From positions 9,443-73,442 of the forward strand of contig JACCGJ010010356.1 in NCBI GenBank assembly GCA_013407085.1: 64,000 bases of DNA, written 5' to 3'. Shown here in pieces: positions 1 through 35,250 of this stretch. This DNA comes from Atriophallophorus winterbourni. Taxonomy: Eukaryota; Platyhelminthes; Trematoda; Plagiorchiida; Microphallidae. Within the stretch, counting starts at the first letter, position 1; every line of letters starts with the position of its first letter. The notes under the pieces were generated by a model. That model did no database searches, had not been told where the DNA came from, and saw only the letters and a list, made by a program, of their open reading frames with translations. The position numbers and the translations under genes are program-made.

Positions 1-23350
<23,350 letters not shown>

Positions 23351-23600
23351 ATGGTGATTATTTTTAATTAATCAACCGCCTGGCGTCACGGCCTTCAATT
23401 CATTTATGATCACTTGAACATTTGCTGAGAGTCAAAATTTAGTTAATACATTCAAAAATAATATACCGAGCAAAATTTAAAAAAAATTATTTAAAAAAAT
23501 TTTACGACGTGAAAAATTGTTTATTTTTCAAAAAAACGGAACCCGTATGATTTCATCGGTCAAAATTTTGCAATTTCTATACTCTATTTCGACTCAATTG
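23351..23600. promoter_or_regulatory. AT-rich gap between KDM5 start codon and CR1-like LINE
   Basis: About 250 bp, with long A and T runs near 23480-23540. By position it should hold the KDM5 5' UTR and perhaps its promoter. No clear TATA box or initiator can be assigned. Confidence 0.3.
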
Positions 23601-23620
23601 ACTCCCAGTTAGAACCGCAA

Positions 23621-23986
23621 ATGCCTGCCATTTTAAGCTGTTCTTGCCCAGTGTGTGGCTCTCGTGTCGGACCTAGAACGAAGTCTATCACTTGCTCTTT
23701 GTGCTGCACGAAAACGCATCTATCTTGTGAACCTCGTCTTACGGACTTAGAAAGTGCAGTAATACTCCACAGTTGTCCTCAACACCAGCTCGACCCGAAA
23801 GTGCAACCCCCCGTCGAGCAGTCGATAATAGGATTTCTAAAGTTGAATCTGATGTCCGCCGTATTCTTGCAGAGCTCGCCTCTCTGCGCCTGCAACACGA
23901 TCAGCCTGTAGTTCCTGATGTTGAATGCAACCCTGGGTGCACACTCTCCCCTCCATCATACCTTCCACTGAAAGACCCGGTTACTG
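23621..23986 (+). pseudogene. CR1-like ORF1, 5' part with PHD-like zinc finger
   Basis: The N-terminal frame begins MPAILSCSCPVCGSRV and continues CSLCCTKTHLSCE, a cysteine/histidine pattern like the PHD-type finger of CR1 ORF1 proteins. After about residue 50 the coding frame shifts to the one starting near 23773 (DNRISKVESDVRRI, a coiled stretch). It is cut by the LTR insertion after the residues LKDPVT and resumes in frame at 28653. Confidence 0.7.
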
Positions 23987-24253
23987 TATGGTGTTTTCAT
24001 TATTGTATATTTTATTACAATTACCATGCATATTTCATTATTGTTTTATTTTAATGATACATGTAAATATGTACACAATTTGAATACACGATTCACGCCG
24101 CGCTCGTGTTCTGCTTTGGGACAAGTATATCGCGTGTGACTGCCTGGGATTTGTATGCTGTTATTCGTTGCGAACTGTGTTCCGGTTTATTGCGTTCAAT
24201 AACCAGAGACGTACTTTGTTAGTGGTGAAATCTCCGTTGGATCAACCGCTACA
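23987..24253 (+). repeat. 5' LTR (267 bp)
   Basis: The start is set where similarity to the 3' LTR begins (TATGGTGTTTTC) and the end where it stops (CCGCTACA). It is preceded by the target repeat ACTG. Its 3' part also appears inverted just downstream. Confidence 0.92.
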
Positions 24254-24313
24254 AATTACGTCTCTGGTTATTAAACGCAATAAACCGGAACACAGTTCGC
24301 AACGAATAACAGC
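24157..24313. repeat. 57-bp inverted repeat joining LTR end and leader
   Basis: Left arm 24157-24213 lies in the LTR; right arm 24257-24313 is its reverse complement with about one mismatch; the spacer is 43 bp. The right arm occupies the place where the primer-binding site should follow the LTR. Confidence 0.9.
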
Positions 24314-24403
24314 CCCGAACATTTTTCTTTTTGAAATTTTCGTTCGTACCATATACTCCCAGTTATTTTGATTTTCCTGTCATATCTATTTTTCATTTAC
24401 TAA

Positions 24404-25663
24404 ATGGATCTTAAATCAGCATTTTCTGATACACCATTTGAGGATATTTCTACAGACGTTATGTCAAACTTTAGTCTTCCCTCTTTTGGTATGAACGACC
24501 CTCGCCTCTGGTTCGCACAGATCGAAGCACTTTTCCAGACTTACCACGTGAAAACTCAATGATCCCAGTATAATTGTGTAGTTGGTATGTTGCCATCGTC
24601 AGTCGCAAAGGAGGTTGCTGATTTAATTTACATTCGCCCTGCTGATAATCCGTACGATGCATTTGAACATGCCATTATCTCACGTACTTCATCTACTGAC
24701 GAGCAAAACCTACGGAAACTTTTCTCCGATTTAGAAATGGGTAATAACACTCCCTCACAACACCTTCGACACATGCTTCAATTACCAGGAGACAAGCCTG
24801 ATGATGACAAGATCATTCGTGAATTATGGCAGCAGAGTCTCACAGACGACGTCCGCAAAGTCCTAGCCATTATGTACAAGCACAGCAGTCTCCAGCACTT
24901 GGCACGCATTGCAGACGAAGTTCACGATATCTCGCACAGCGTTACCTTGTCTGACGTCAGACACACCACTGACACGCATAAAAGCATTCATGTCTAGAAT
25001 GATTTTGAAGATTTAAAATCGATTTCCAATTCCTTATCATTGCAAGTACAGAACATCGCACAATCTCGTAGTAACTCACGAAATCATCATCCTCGTCAGC
25101 CCAAGAAACGATCCACTAGTCGTTCTAACGGACCGCGAAGCCAGACAGTAGACGCGGCAGCTCTGTCTGGCACCCTTCAGAGCCGACTTTTCTACGTTAA
25201 CGACCGGGCCACTGAAATGCGATTCCTCATGGACACTGGTGCTGAGATTAGCGTTATCCCACCATCCACTAAGGAACGCAAGAGCCCTTCGTCAATGACG
25301 TTGCAGGCGGCAAACAGCACGAAAATTTCCACTTTCGGTCAAAGATCACTTTCTGTCGAATTGGGTCTACGACGCGACTTTCGATGGATTTTCACGCTGG
25401 CTGATGTCAAAGTACCGATTCTGGGAGCAGATTTCCTCTCACATTTTGATCTTTCAGTCAATATAGCTAAACGAAAGCTTATTGATAATTTGACAAAGAT
25501 TAACTCCTTTGGTAATTCCTGCGATTCCCCTATTCGAACCATTCGTGTACTCACCCCTGACATCCCATCTGCGTTCAGTGACTTACTGAAAGAATTTTCG
25601 GAAGTTTTCAAACCCTGTACACAAGCTGCGGTCGTTAAACATAACGTTAAACACCACATGTGA
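24404..25663 (+). pseudogene. LTR element gag and aspartic protease
   Basis: A single frame from ATG at 24404 encodes gag (NDPRLWFAQIEALFQTYHV near the start; LQHLARIADEVHDIS later). It then enters the protease with FLMDTGAEISVIPP, where DTG is the catalytic triad, and ILGADFLSHFDL. In-frame TGA at 24560 and TAG at 24995 interrupt it and TGA at 25661 ends it. I see no CCHC knuckle. Confidence 0.85.
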
Positions 25664-27114
25664 CCCGTGGTCCTCCAGTGTTTAGCAAGCCCCGTCGTTT
25701 GGCTCCAAACAAGTTCGATGTAGCGAAACGTGAGTTTGAACATATGCTCGAACTGGGAATTATCCGGCCATCCAAATCGCCCTGGGCAAGCCCCCTTCAC
25801 ATGGTGGAGAAAAATAAATCTGATGCTTGGCGACCATGCGGTGATTACCGTTCCCTTAACAGAGTTACTGTTCCCGATCGTTACCCCATTCCCCATATTC
25901 ATGACTTTGCACTTTCATTACACGGAAAGACAGTGTTTTCTAAACTAGATTTGGTGCGTGCTTATCACCAGATACCTGTCGCCGACGAAGATATCCCTAA
26001 AACAGCTATTACCACACCCTTTGGTCTTTTCGAATTTTTAAAAATGCCCTTTGGTTTACGCAATGCTGCTCAAACCTTCCAGAGATTCATGGACCAAGTT
26101 TTCCAGGGATTATCTTTTGTGCATGTCTACATTGATGACGTCCTGATCGCCAGTTCTTCTCAACAGGAACACGCAGAACATCTGCATGCTGTTTTTCAGC
26201 GACTTTCACAATTCGGCGTTGTGGTTAACCCAGATAAATGCCTTTTTGCTGTCGCTTCCCTCGAAATCTTAGGACATCATGTCGATCAAAACGGAATTCG
26301 CCCTGTGCTTGATAAAATTTCGTCCATCAATGATTATCCATGTCCCATCTCGCTTCGACAATTACGTCGATTCCTCGGGTTAGTTAATTATTACAGAAGA
26401 TTTATTCCAAACTGTGCTAACATCGCTCAACCGATGACTGATTTGTTACGCGGAACGGAACGACAATTTAAAATGAATGCAGATGCTGCTGAATCGTTTC
26501 AGAGATTGAAATCTGCACTGAAAGAAGCATCTACGTTATCCTACATGTCCAGGAATCCCAACGCTTCGCTTTCACTTGCCACCGATGCATCACAAGCAGC
26601 AGTCGGCGCTGTCCTGCAGCAAAGTATTGACGGTGTTACTAAACCGCTTGCATTCTTTTCTCGTCGTCTACAACCCGCCCAAACCCGCTATAGTACATTT
26701 GGCCGCGAATTGTTAGCTATATATTATGCTGTTCGTCATTTTAGACATTTGCTTGAAGGTCGCGATTTCATTGTTTGGACCGACCACAAACCTCTCACTT
26801 TTGCGTTGTCCGCCACAGCTGATAGATATTCACCACGTGAGATACGTCACCTTGACTATATTTCTCAATTTACGAGTGACATTCGCTATCTATCTGCTTC
26901 GTCGAACACAGTTGCCGATGCATTTTCTCGCATGCAACTCACAGCACTCAGTCGATCGAACTTCGATCTCACGCAGCTAGCAGAGGCTCAGCAACATGAC
27001 AGTGACATGCAGCACTACCAATCTTCGTCATCCCTCCGAGTCCAACGTATTCCCATTCCCAACTCCAGTTTGACTGTTTTGTGTGATTTTTCCAACGAAC
27101 ATCCCGTCCTTTAG
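25660..27114 (+). pseudogene. LTR element reverse transcriptase and RNase H
   Basis: The open stretch holds [49 protein letters not shown] and the catalytic YIDD (VYIDDVLIA). RNase H follows with [29 protein letters not shown] and TDHKPLTF. It is frameshifted relative to gag at about 25660 and to the integrase near 27105. Confidence 0.92.
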
Positions 27115-28279
27115 TACCGAAATTACTTAGGAAATCCATTTTTGAACATTTTCATTCCCTTTCTCATCCCGGCATTCGTGCTACTCGTAAGTTGATCACT
27201 GATCGATTTGTTTGCCGAACATGCATGCGGATATTCAAAATTGGACAAAAGCCTGTCTCCAGTGCCAACGCAGTAAAGTTCAACGCCATACTCTTAGTGC
27301 TCCAGGATCTTTTCCTCCACCAAGTCAACGTTTTCAGCACGTTCATCTCGACATTGTCGGTCCTCTGGCTATCTCTAATGGTTTCACCCACATTTTAACT
27401 TGTGTCGACCGTTTCAGCCGCTGGCCTATAGCCATTCCCATTACCGGTATTACAGCTGAGACCGTAGCGAAAAACTTTCTACAATACTGGATAAGTAATT
27501 ACGGTGTTCCATCTACTATTACTACTGATCGTGGATCACAGTTCCAATCTACCCTTTTTCGTGAGTTGACTATACTCCTCGGCTCTAACCACATCAAAAC
27601 GACAGCCTATCATCCTTGCGCAAACGGACTTGTTGAACGGTTCCATCGACAGCTGAAAGCAGCATTGATGTCACATGGTAATACTGAAAACTGGGCAGAG
27701 AACCTGCCAGTGATCCTTCTTGGCATACGTGCTACCGTCAATGAAGATCTCGGATGTTCTGCAGCAGAGTCAGTTTACGGCACACCACTCCGTCTCCCAG
27801 GTGAATTGATTGCATCCCCTGACGTTGCAGCTGACATTACTATTCACCACTATGTCAATCGCTTACGTTCCTTCATGCGTCAATTACGTGCCACCCCCAC
27901 TCGCCCATACACCCGTAACGTTTACTTACCAAGTGATTTGCATTCATTCTCTTTTGTTTTTGTTCAAACTGATCATACGCGTAAACCCCTGCAAGCCCCA
28001 TACACCAGTCCCTTCAAAGTCGTTAGCCGCTGTTACAAATACTTCGTCATCGAACGAAATGGTTCTCGAGATACTGTTGCGATTGATCGATTGAAAGCAG
28101 CTTTTATCGAACCAGTCTGCGACGAAACACCGCCTTCAGACGTTCACACCCCAAGTGATACCCCGGATGTTTACCTTTTCCCTTCAACCCCACCCACTTC
28201 TCAGTCAACCCAATCAACCCAACCATGTGAACTCTCTCTTCCATCATCTGACTCACCCTCTTCAATTCACAAAAATTGA
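27115..28279 (+). pseudogene. LTR element integrase
   Basis: The HHCC part is broken across frames (HSLSHPGIRATRKLI, then ACLQCQRSK). The catalytic core is open from 27212: D in HLDIVGPL, D in [10 protein letters not shown] in [10 protein letters not shown], the DDE triad. The tail is Pro/Ser/Thr-rich. A frameshift near 27210 disrupts the zinc finger. Confidence 0.9.
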
Positions 28280-28385
28280 TCAGGCCGGAGAGTCAGGTGG
28301 CCTGCAAACCTTGCAGACTACGCTGATTGACTATATTTTCGTTTCGAGCGTTCCACTCTCTTCTAACGCTCTAGGGAGGGAGTAT

Positions 28386-28652
28386 TATGGTGTTTTCATT
28401 ATTGTATATTTTATTACAATAACCATGCATATTTCATTATTGTTTTGTTTTAATGATACATGTAAGTATGTACACAATTTGAATACACGATTCACGCCGC
28501 GCTCGTGTTCTGCTTTGGGACAAGTATATCGCGTGTGACTGCCTGGGATTTGTATGCGGTTATTCGTTGCGAACTGTTTTCCGGTTTATTGCGTTCAATA
28601 ACCAGAGACGTACTTTGTTAGTGGTGAAATCTCCGTTTGATCAACCGCTACA
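28386..28652 (+). repeat. 3' LTR (267 bp)
   Basis: The same 267-bp length as the 5' LTR, with about six mismatches counted by eye. It is preceded by a purine run (GGGAGGGAG at about 28376), a plausible polypurine tract, and followed by the target repeat ACTG. Confidence 0.92.
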
Positions 28653-29454
28653 ACTGCAACTACCTTAAAGAGAAAGCTGTCAAACACTTCTCCGCCAAAA
28701 TTCAAAAACGCGCGTCCTCACACATTCTCCGTCATTTGTACCAATGTACTTGAGTCAACATGTGCACAGTTCAAAAGTAAACGTGAACATGATCTACAAC
28801 AGTAGATTGACTTGTGTTCGGAAATAAAAATCCCAGCCATAGATCCCTCGAGTATAACATGATTAACCTGACATTCATCTCCCCCCATGCCGATAAAGCC
28901 CATCTCCTACGTATTGACTTGCAAACGAGTGAACAAGCTGAAGACGTTTTATTGTCTTCCTATTTACTCCACGGTGAATCTAGTATTATCCGGATATTTC
29001 CGAACGGTCCATGGACTGAGCGCCAAAAGTATCGTGATTCCAAATAAACGCGCCGAGAGCCATCAGCTATCATCATTCGTGGTGTACTAGAATGCGAATG
29101 TTCGAATGATCTTGATAAGAAACAGCATGATTACGATCAGTGGCGTTTCCTCGTTCAGGTACATACTCTCGTAATTCTCCCCGCTTAATGAAGGTTTGTT
29201 TTCTACATCCCGATATGGTAAATTCTGCGTTAAGTGCTTGGCCTGCAACTCGTAGATATGCTCCACCTAATGTTCGACCATATTCCGACAATCCACGCCG
29301 TAATAATATACTGACCGTTGTATCCAGATTGCCCAACACGGGCACCGAGGGTGACTCACTTGTCAATCCTAAAGTAAGAAATCTACCACTCGCATCTACT
29401 GACGTATCAAAAAACCTGAACCAGCCGGCCGTGTCCCGACCGGTTCAGATGTAA
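28653..29454 (+). pseudogene. CR1-like ORF1, 3' part
   Basis: The frame resumes with TATTLKRKLSNTS after the LTR element, and then passes through several frames: LTFISPHADKAHLLRIDLQT, SSYLLHGESSIIRIFP, and RGVLECECSNDLDKKQ. It ends with the open stretch 29140-29454 finishing VSRPVQM. At least one stop and two shifts are visible. The middle part could be a degenerate RNA-binding domain. Confidence 0.6.
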
Positions 29455-29469
29455 ATCAGCCTTCACTTA

Positions 29470-30146
29470 TTCTGCGGAAGTCCCTGGTATGTGGCTATAC
29501 TAATGCTCAAGGCCTTCTTAGTATAATTGACGAACTCAGACTACGTACTTCCGCTTGCCCCTATGACATTCTAGCCGTCACAGAAACTTGGTTGAGTGAT
29601 TGCCACCTCAACAGTGAGATTGAACTGACTAACATATCTGTCCTCCGGTCAGATCGGCCTACATCAGGAGGAGGTGTAGCTCTTTACACCCGATCATCAT
29701 TACACTGCTCAGTATTAGATGGTTTTCAATCTTCCGACGCTCTTACCTGTGTTCTGCAACTATCCGTTCATTCGAAGTTATTGATTGTTGTCATCTGCCG
29801 TCCACCCAATAGCTCAGCGGCTCGCGACATGCAATTGCTGACAGATCTGAACCACGCATTAACGGTTTTCCACACACATGTCCTCATTATGGGTGACTTC
29901 AACTTACCACGCCTATTCTGTGACCCATATCCTAGCGACCCTCTATCCAATGAACTACTGGACTCAATACACACTCATCCACTTTTCAAACACTCCACGC
30001 TCCCAACACGTTTTCACTCGCAGCATTTGCCCTCACTGCTAGACTAGATTTTGACTAATGACGAATTATTGATTGAATACATCAAACGGAAACCCCTACT
30101 TGGGCGCAGTGATCATGTCTTTCTCCACTTCGACCTAGTTTACTAG
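29470..30146 (+). pseudogene. CR1-like ORF2 endonuclease domain
   Basis: The AP-endonuclease motifs are visible: TNAQGLLSIIDELR, AVTETWL, GGGVALY, ICRPPNS, IMGDFNLP, and SDHVFLHF at the end. The domain would nick target DNA. In-frame TAG codons at 30045 and 30144 interrupt it before the reverse transcriptase. Confidence 0.85.
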
Positions 30147-30159
30147 GCTGATAAGGTAA

Positions 30160-32257
30160 ATGCACGCTCTATATATTCCTGTAAACGGACAAACTACGCC
30201 TCTCTCAACACTATCATTGATGAACAAGATTGGATTATTAACTCATCAACTTCGGCGGAAGATGCCTGGCTTCATTTTTCGACGAGCTTACAGCATCTGC
30301 AAAGCTTATGCACCGTTACCAAAGAAGTTCCTATCAAAAGTCGAGGTTTTACTCCAATTCGTAGTCGCACTCGAAAATGGATGCGGGAAAGAAATATTGA
30401 ATGGGCTACCTATCTCAGTATGCCAACTCCTGCGAACTGGGAGCGCTATCGGAAGCTTCGTAACAAAGTCAATTCGCTAGTTCGCGATGACAAACTCGCT
30501 TACCAGTACAGACTAACGTGCTCTTTTGCCATCAATCCCAAACGGTTATTTAGTTTTGTGAACCGCTTGAGGTATGTTAAACCTGGAGTTACGATCCTTG
30601 AGACTCCACAAGGCTTGACCCAGGATGCTGCAGCTGCGGCCGAAGCTCTGAAAGCTCATTTTGCCTCAATTTTTCAATCTTCTTCGGGCAACATCACGAT
30701 TCCTGTAAATTCATCCCCATCCCATTCCACTTTATCTGACATCGAATTTACACCCACAGTTATATATCTAAACTAAAAAACTTACGGCCCACCAGTTCCG
30801 CTGGACCAGACGGTTTCCATCCCCGAACCCTACGCGAATGTGCCTCCTCTCTCTGTTATCCCCTGGCTAATCTTTTCACGCACCTTTTTGCTAACGGATG
30901 TGTCCCTCTTGACTGGAAGTGTGGATCTATCTCTCCCATCTATAAAAGCGGCTCTCGATCTCTCGTGTCTAATTACCGACCGATAACATTACTCTCTGTT
31001 ATATCGAAACTTATGGAATCTGTTATCAGTGACTCTCTGATCCAGTTCATTGAAGGACTACACCTTCTGTCTGATTCGCAACACGGTTTCCGTCCCCGGA
31101 GATCATGTGTGACACACCTGATGCTCGCACGTGACCACTGGACATCCGAAGTCGACAAAGGACGAGAGATTCACCTAGTATACTTAGATTTCTCGAAAGC
31201 TTTCGACAGAGTCAACCATCGAATCTTGCTCCGCAAATTATGTTCTCTAGGGATTGCAGGTCAGTTGCTTCAGTGGCTTGAGAGTTATTTATCAGATCGC
31301 TGCGCATGCGTCCGCGTCGATGGATGCCTCTCTTCAAGTTTCAGCATTTCCAGCGGTGTCCCTCAAGGCTCTGTACTCGGGCCAACCCTATTCCTATCCT
31401 TCATTGATGATGTCGTTCAAGCCATTGATTCCCACACGCTCATGTATGCCGACGACATGAAACTCTGGAGAGTCATCACATGTCAACACGACATCGATCA
31501 ACTACAGGACGACCTCAATTCGCTTTATGTGTGGTCACTCGAAAATTGCTTACCGTTTAATACAGAGAAATGCCGCGTCCTTTCAACGCGTACAAACTCT
31601 AGCCCAAGCTATTACCTGGGATTACACCGAATTGAGACGACTTCCTCAGAAAGGGACTTAGGCATTATCGTGCAGTCTAACATGTCAGTCTCGGCGACGT
31701 GCCTGAGAGGAGCCAATAAAACAAACGCCATGCTTGGTCTTCTCAAACGTGTTTTACGCAGATTTGAACCTCAATGTTTGTTGCTTCTGCCTAAAGCATC
31801 CATCCGTCCACATATCCAATACGCCGTTCAAGTTTGGTGCCCGTGGTTACTGAAGGACCAAAGACATCTTGAGGCTCCCCAGCGACGCGCCACAAAACTT
31901 GTCAGAGGTATGGCCTCGTATCCTTATCCTGAACGTCTTCGCTCCCTCAATCTCTTTCCAGTGAAATACAAGAGGCTCCGTGGTGACCTTATTCTCACCT
32001 ACCAAATCCTCTCATCCAATAATCACCCTTGTAAACACATTCTCGTCTTTAATCGTGAAACTTCACATCCTCGTGGCCATTCACTCAAACTTTCATATCA
32101 AAACTCACGCCTCAACTGTCGCGGGCATTTCTTTTCCCTCCGGATATGTACTCACTGGAATAGTCTACCCCAGAAAGTCGTATATGAAACATCCGTAGAG
32201 GTTTTTAAACGGAGTCTGGACGCTTATTTAAATGATCTCCACAACAACATACCTTGA
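30160..32257 (+). pseudogene. CR1-like ORF2 reverse transcriptase
   Basis: From 30160 the endonuclease frame continues to a frameshift near 30775. The long open stretch 30965-32257 holds the RT palm: NYRPITLL, QHGFRPRRSC, LDFSKAFDRVNH, SGVPQGSVLGP and the intact catalytic YADD at about 31446. The C-terminal region has the usual ALRP/W-like thumb and ends YLNDLHNNIP. Confidence 0.88.
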
Positions 32258-32944
32258 TGCCTTGTCTATCCGATTGCTGTTGTTCTAGGATAAGCACTGA
32301 TCCACTACACCGCATCGCGTACTAGCTTCATTTTTCAGGTACGTTGTCCTCCTTGCCTTACTACTTCGTTCATTCCCTTCCCAACCACCTGTCAGTTTTA
32401 CTTGTTTCCAGGTCTAGCGCCAACTTGATGCCTCCGTATTCTCCTGCTACCGCCTCGCAATATAAGGAAGGCGCAATTCCAAAGCGAGTGTGGTCCGCTT
32501 TAAGGCCTCCCCGTCCCCGTACAGATGACATTCACTATTTTATTTCCACCACACGGTACATTCCAACATGTGGTTATTTTTAAGCTACGCTTTTACCCCA
32601 CAATAAACCTTTAAACCATTGAACAATTGCTTCTGACCGGATTGCGTAGGAATCGACGGTGAAAACTGTGGTAATTACTTTTCTCTGAAATTACTCCTTA
32701 ATAAATTCGCATACGTTTTCCATCATCCAGCAGGTTTATTTGGGGTGAAGCAACAGAACAATCACTCGCGCATTATTTAGGTATACGTCTGACAAACCCC
32801 ATGAGGTGATGAACCACAACTTACAAGTTGCCGGATTAATTATCTATTATTTCTTATCCTTTTGTTTAACTACAATGCTCCGATTTATAACAAATATTTT
32901 ATAATTAAAAAATAACAACACCATATGAGTTTATTATCACTAGT

Positions 32945-32971
32945 TAAGTTCAGTTCAGTTCAGTTCAGTTT
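32945..32971 (+). repeat. (GTTCA)n tandem repeat
   Basis: Five GTTCA units by eye in otherwise unannotated AT-rich sequence. Confidence 0.85.
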
Positions 32972-33399
32972 GCATAAGACAGTATGTAGCTAACGAGCCA
33001 ATCGAGCGTCCATAATTTCTTTCGGTGGAAAGATGCAGTGAAGCACCCACCAATGAAAAAAGTTTTTTTCTTTTTGTCTATTTGACGATCACGACGCCAA
33101 GAGATTATTCGCATTGTATTTAGGGGCCATCGCGTTATAACCGATGCTGAAAAAAGCAGTTTCTCTTCACCAGCATGGTTAAAGGTCACCTGAATTAGCA
33201 TCGTGTATAATAAAAAACACAGACAACCCTAGCCTTTACTTGATATACGGGATAACGCTGAAAGGTGAATAACCAAAGCTTTTATAGCAATTAGGAAGAG
33301 TATTCGGTACAAACCCTGCTAAAATCTCGAAACGTACTGCAGGATATAAGTACTTCTGGAAGAATGTTCCAGAAGTGTACAACCTTAATGATGAAAACG

Positions 33400-34150
33400 T
33401 TATTTCTGGAGTCTAGATGACATCGTTACTTAGCAATTTTAAGTGAATGGACCGGGTGACCAGCTCGGGACTTAAGGTAAGGGAGTCACTCAATGGCACG
33501 CCGCTCAAACACTTCAAGACCTTAAACGTTTCAATTAAGTCACCTCTTAAACGACGGCGCCTAAGGAAGAAACGTTCGAGTGACATCAGGCGCGCCGCAT
33601 ACGGTTGTTGTACGGACGTTGTACGAATCAATTCGGAAGATGTCCTTTTTCTATTGAGGACACCATGCCTGAACACAATATTCGAGATGAGACCGAACTA
33701 ATGCCCTGTAAAGTGGGAGGAATACATCGGGTTTTCTGCTAGAAAGCACAGATTTCAGCCGTCAAGTGTTCTTGCTTGCACGCTAAGCCGCAGCGGCACG
33801 TTGATCCTCCCATTAGAAGTCAACCCTAACCAGTACTTCCAAATCCTTAGCACACTCTGCGGCGTTAACACTGAAGGAATTTCCCTACACCTGGACTGAA
33901 ATCTTATCACCAAGTGTTGATAAGAGTTTGCTCTTATTAAGGTTTAGTGGTAGGTCCCACTGTTATGACCAGTTTATTACCTGCTCAAGGTCTTGCATCA
34001 TGGTATGTTCCTCCGTTTATCAAATGAACTTCACATCATCCGCGAAAATAAAGCTCAGACACCTCCAGGCAGAGGACAAGTCAGCAATGAGGAACCCCAC
34101 AGATCACATCGGTTTGGGAAGACAATATGGATCCAACCCGAACACTGAAT
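33400..34150 (-). mobile_element. LINE reverse transcriptase 3' fragment, minus strand
   Basis: At about 34130-34040 the minus strand reads a FADDVKF-like box (FIFADDVKFI). It ends with the open stretch 33676-33413, RLMSLERFFLRRRRLRGDLIE then TFKVLKCLSGVPL, a C-terminal CR1-like block. Shifts between the pieces are clear. Confidence 0.75.
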
Positions 34151-34199
34151 GTCCTAATTTTATTGTATAATACACTATTGGTAACATAATTCGAATCAT

Positions 34200-35250
34200 T
34201 CAAAGGGAATACGTGTGACGGAATTTATTTACTTACATTAATTCATAGAAAATAGGCGGGTGAAAAAGCTATTCTCAAGCAAACGGACAAAAACGTACAT
34301 GGGATCGGATGGTAAAACAATGTCAAAAATATTTTCAATGATTATTTGCAAACATGTTAAACATACTTGTCCATATGGGCACCTATTGATTTTTTCAAAA
34401 CTTCAATGGTTTCAAATTTTCCACGTGAGTAGGTTAATTGAAAATTGGGAACAGAAAATGCGTATTTGCTGCAGTTCGAACTACTATGGTGTTGGTACAG
34501 TTTATTATGGTATCCACGAAGATGTGTGTTGTGGGAAAGAAGTAACAAATGGCTACATGAATTATGTGTTTGAATAAGCTCCGTCAAATGAAGATTAGTA
34601 CACCTCGTTGCCGTCTCCATCGGACTGAATGCAATTTCGAAATTCTAAGTCACATGAATAATTAAAAAAATAAAAAGACGATTTTTTAGCCCTGCTCTGA
34701 TGAGTTTTCTTTTCAATCAAGTATTCCAGCAAGTATAACATATAAATTGAGAGTTCGGATGTAGGTCGAAAAAAAGTTGCAGATTATATTCTAATCAAAC
34801 GAATCTGGGACACTAATCATGAGACCCAAATTGCTGGCAGCTATGCTTGCATCGGTCGACATAGTATAGAATTTCCTATGTAAGGCTGTCTAACTACCCC
34901 TGGGCATTTCTAAGTAAAGTCAAATTCAATAACAGTACGATCTATCTAATATCGTTTATTTAGCCTGCGGTTGTGCGATAATAAGCTGTATTTCGAGGCA
35001 TTTAGTGGCATGTCGTTATCTATCGACTAAGCATATATCTTATCGTGATCTCATTGCGGGCTATTTATGTCGGATGTTGAGCTTATCCTACACCGAACTT
35101 CTGCGTTCTTTATTACATGCATTGTGTTTGCCATCTAACCCGTAGGTCAGGGGTTTCGACACTGAGATCAATATATATTGCATCCAGGTATTTACCAATA
35201 ACCAGTATCGAAGACCATGATTCTTTTACTAATAGCAAGTTGGTCAGTCA
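34200..35250. other. Intergenic stretch without recognisable features
   Basis: The open frame at 34260-34577 has no family resemblance that I can see. No repeats were recognised. Confidence 0.4.

Larger units (their letters stand above)
23987..28652 (+). mobile_element. Ty3/gypsy LTR retrotransposon, CsRn1-like, inserted in CR1-like ORF1
   Basis: Two 267-bp LTRs (TATGG...CTACA) flank gag, protease, RT, RNase H and integrase in gypsy order. The target site ACTG is present on both sides (23983-23986 and 28653-28656), indicating a 4-bp duplication. By eye the LTRs differ at about six positions, so the insertion is fairly recent. The coding region still carries stops at 24560, 24995 and 25661 and frameshifts near 25660, 27105 and 27210, so the copy is not autonomous. 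The RT block resembles the CsRn1 clade described in flukes. Confidence 0.93.
23600..32630 (+). mobile_element. CR1-like non-LTR retrotransposon, split by an LTR element
   Basis: Coding pieces follow CR1 order: ORF1 with a PHD-like zinc finger, apurinic-type endonuclease, then reverse transcriptase, all on the plus strand. The LTR element at 23987-28652 sits inside ORF1. The 3' UTR appears to end near 32630, where an ATTG/AACAATTG-rich end follows CAATAAA at about 32602. The 5' limit is approximate. Mutations (two stops and a frameshift in ORF2) make it inactive. Confidence 0.85.

Noticed and set aside
34260..34577. 105-codon plus-strand open frame
   Set aside because: No family resemblance and low-complexity codon usage; probably chance.
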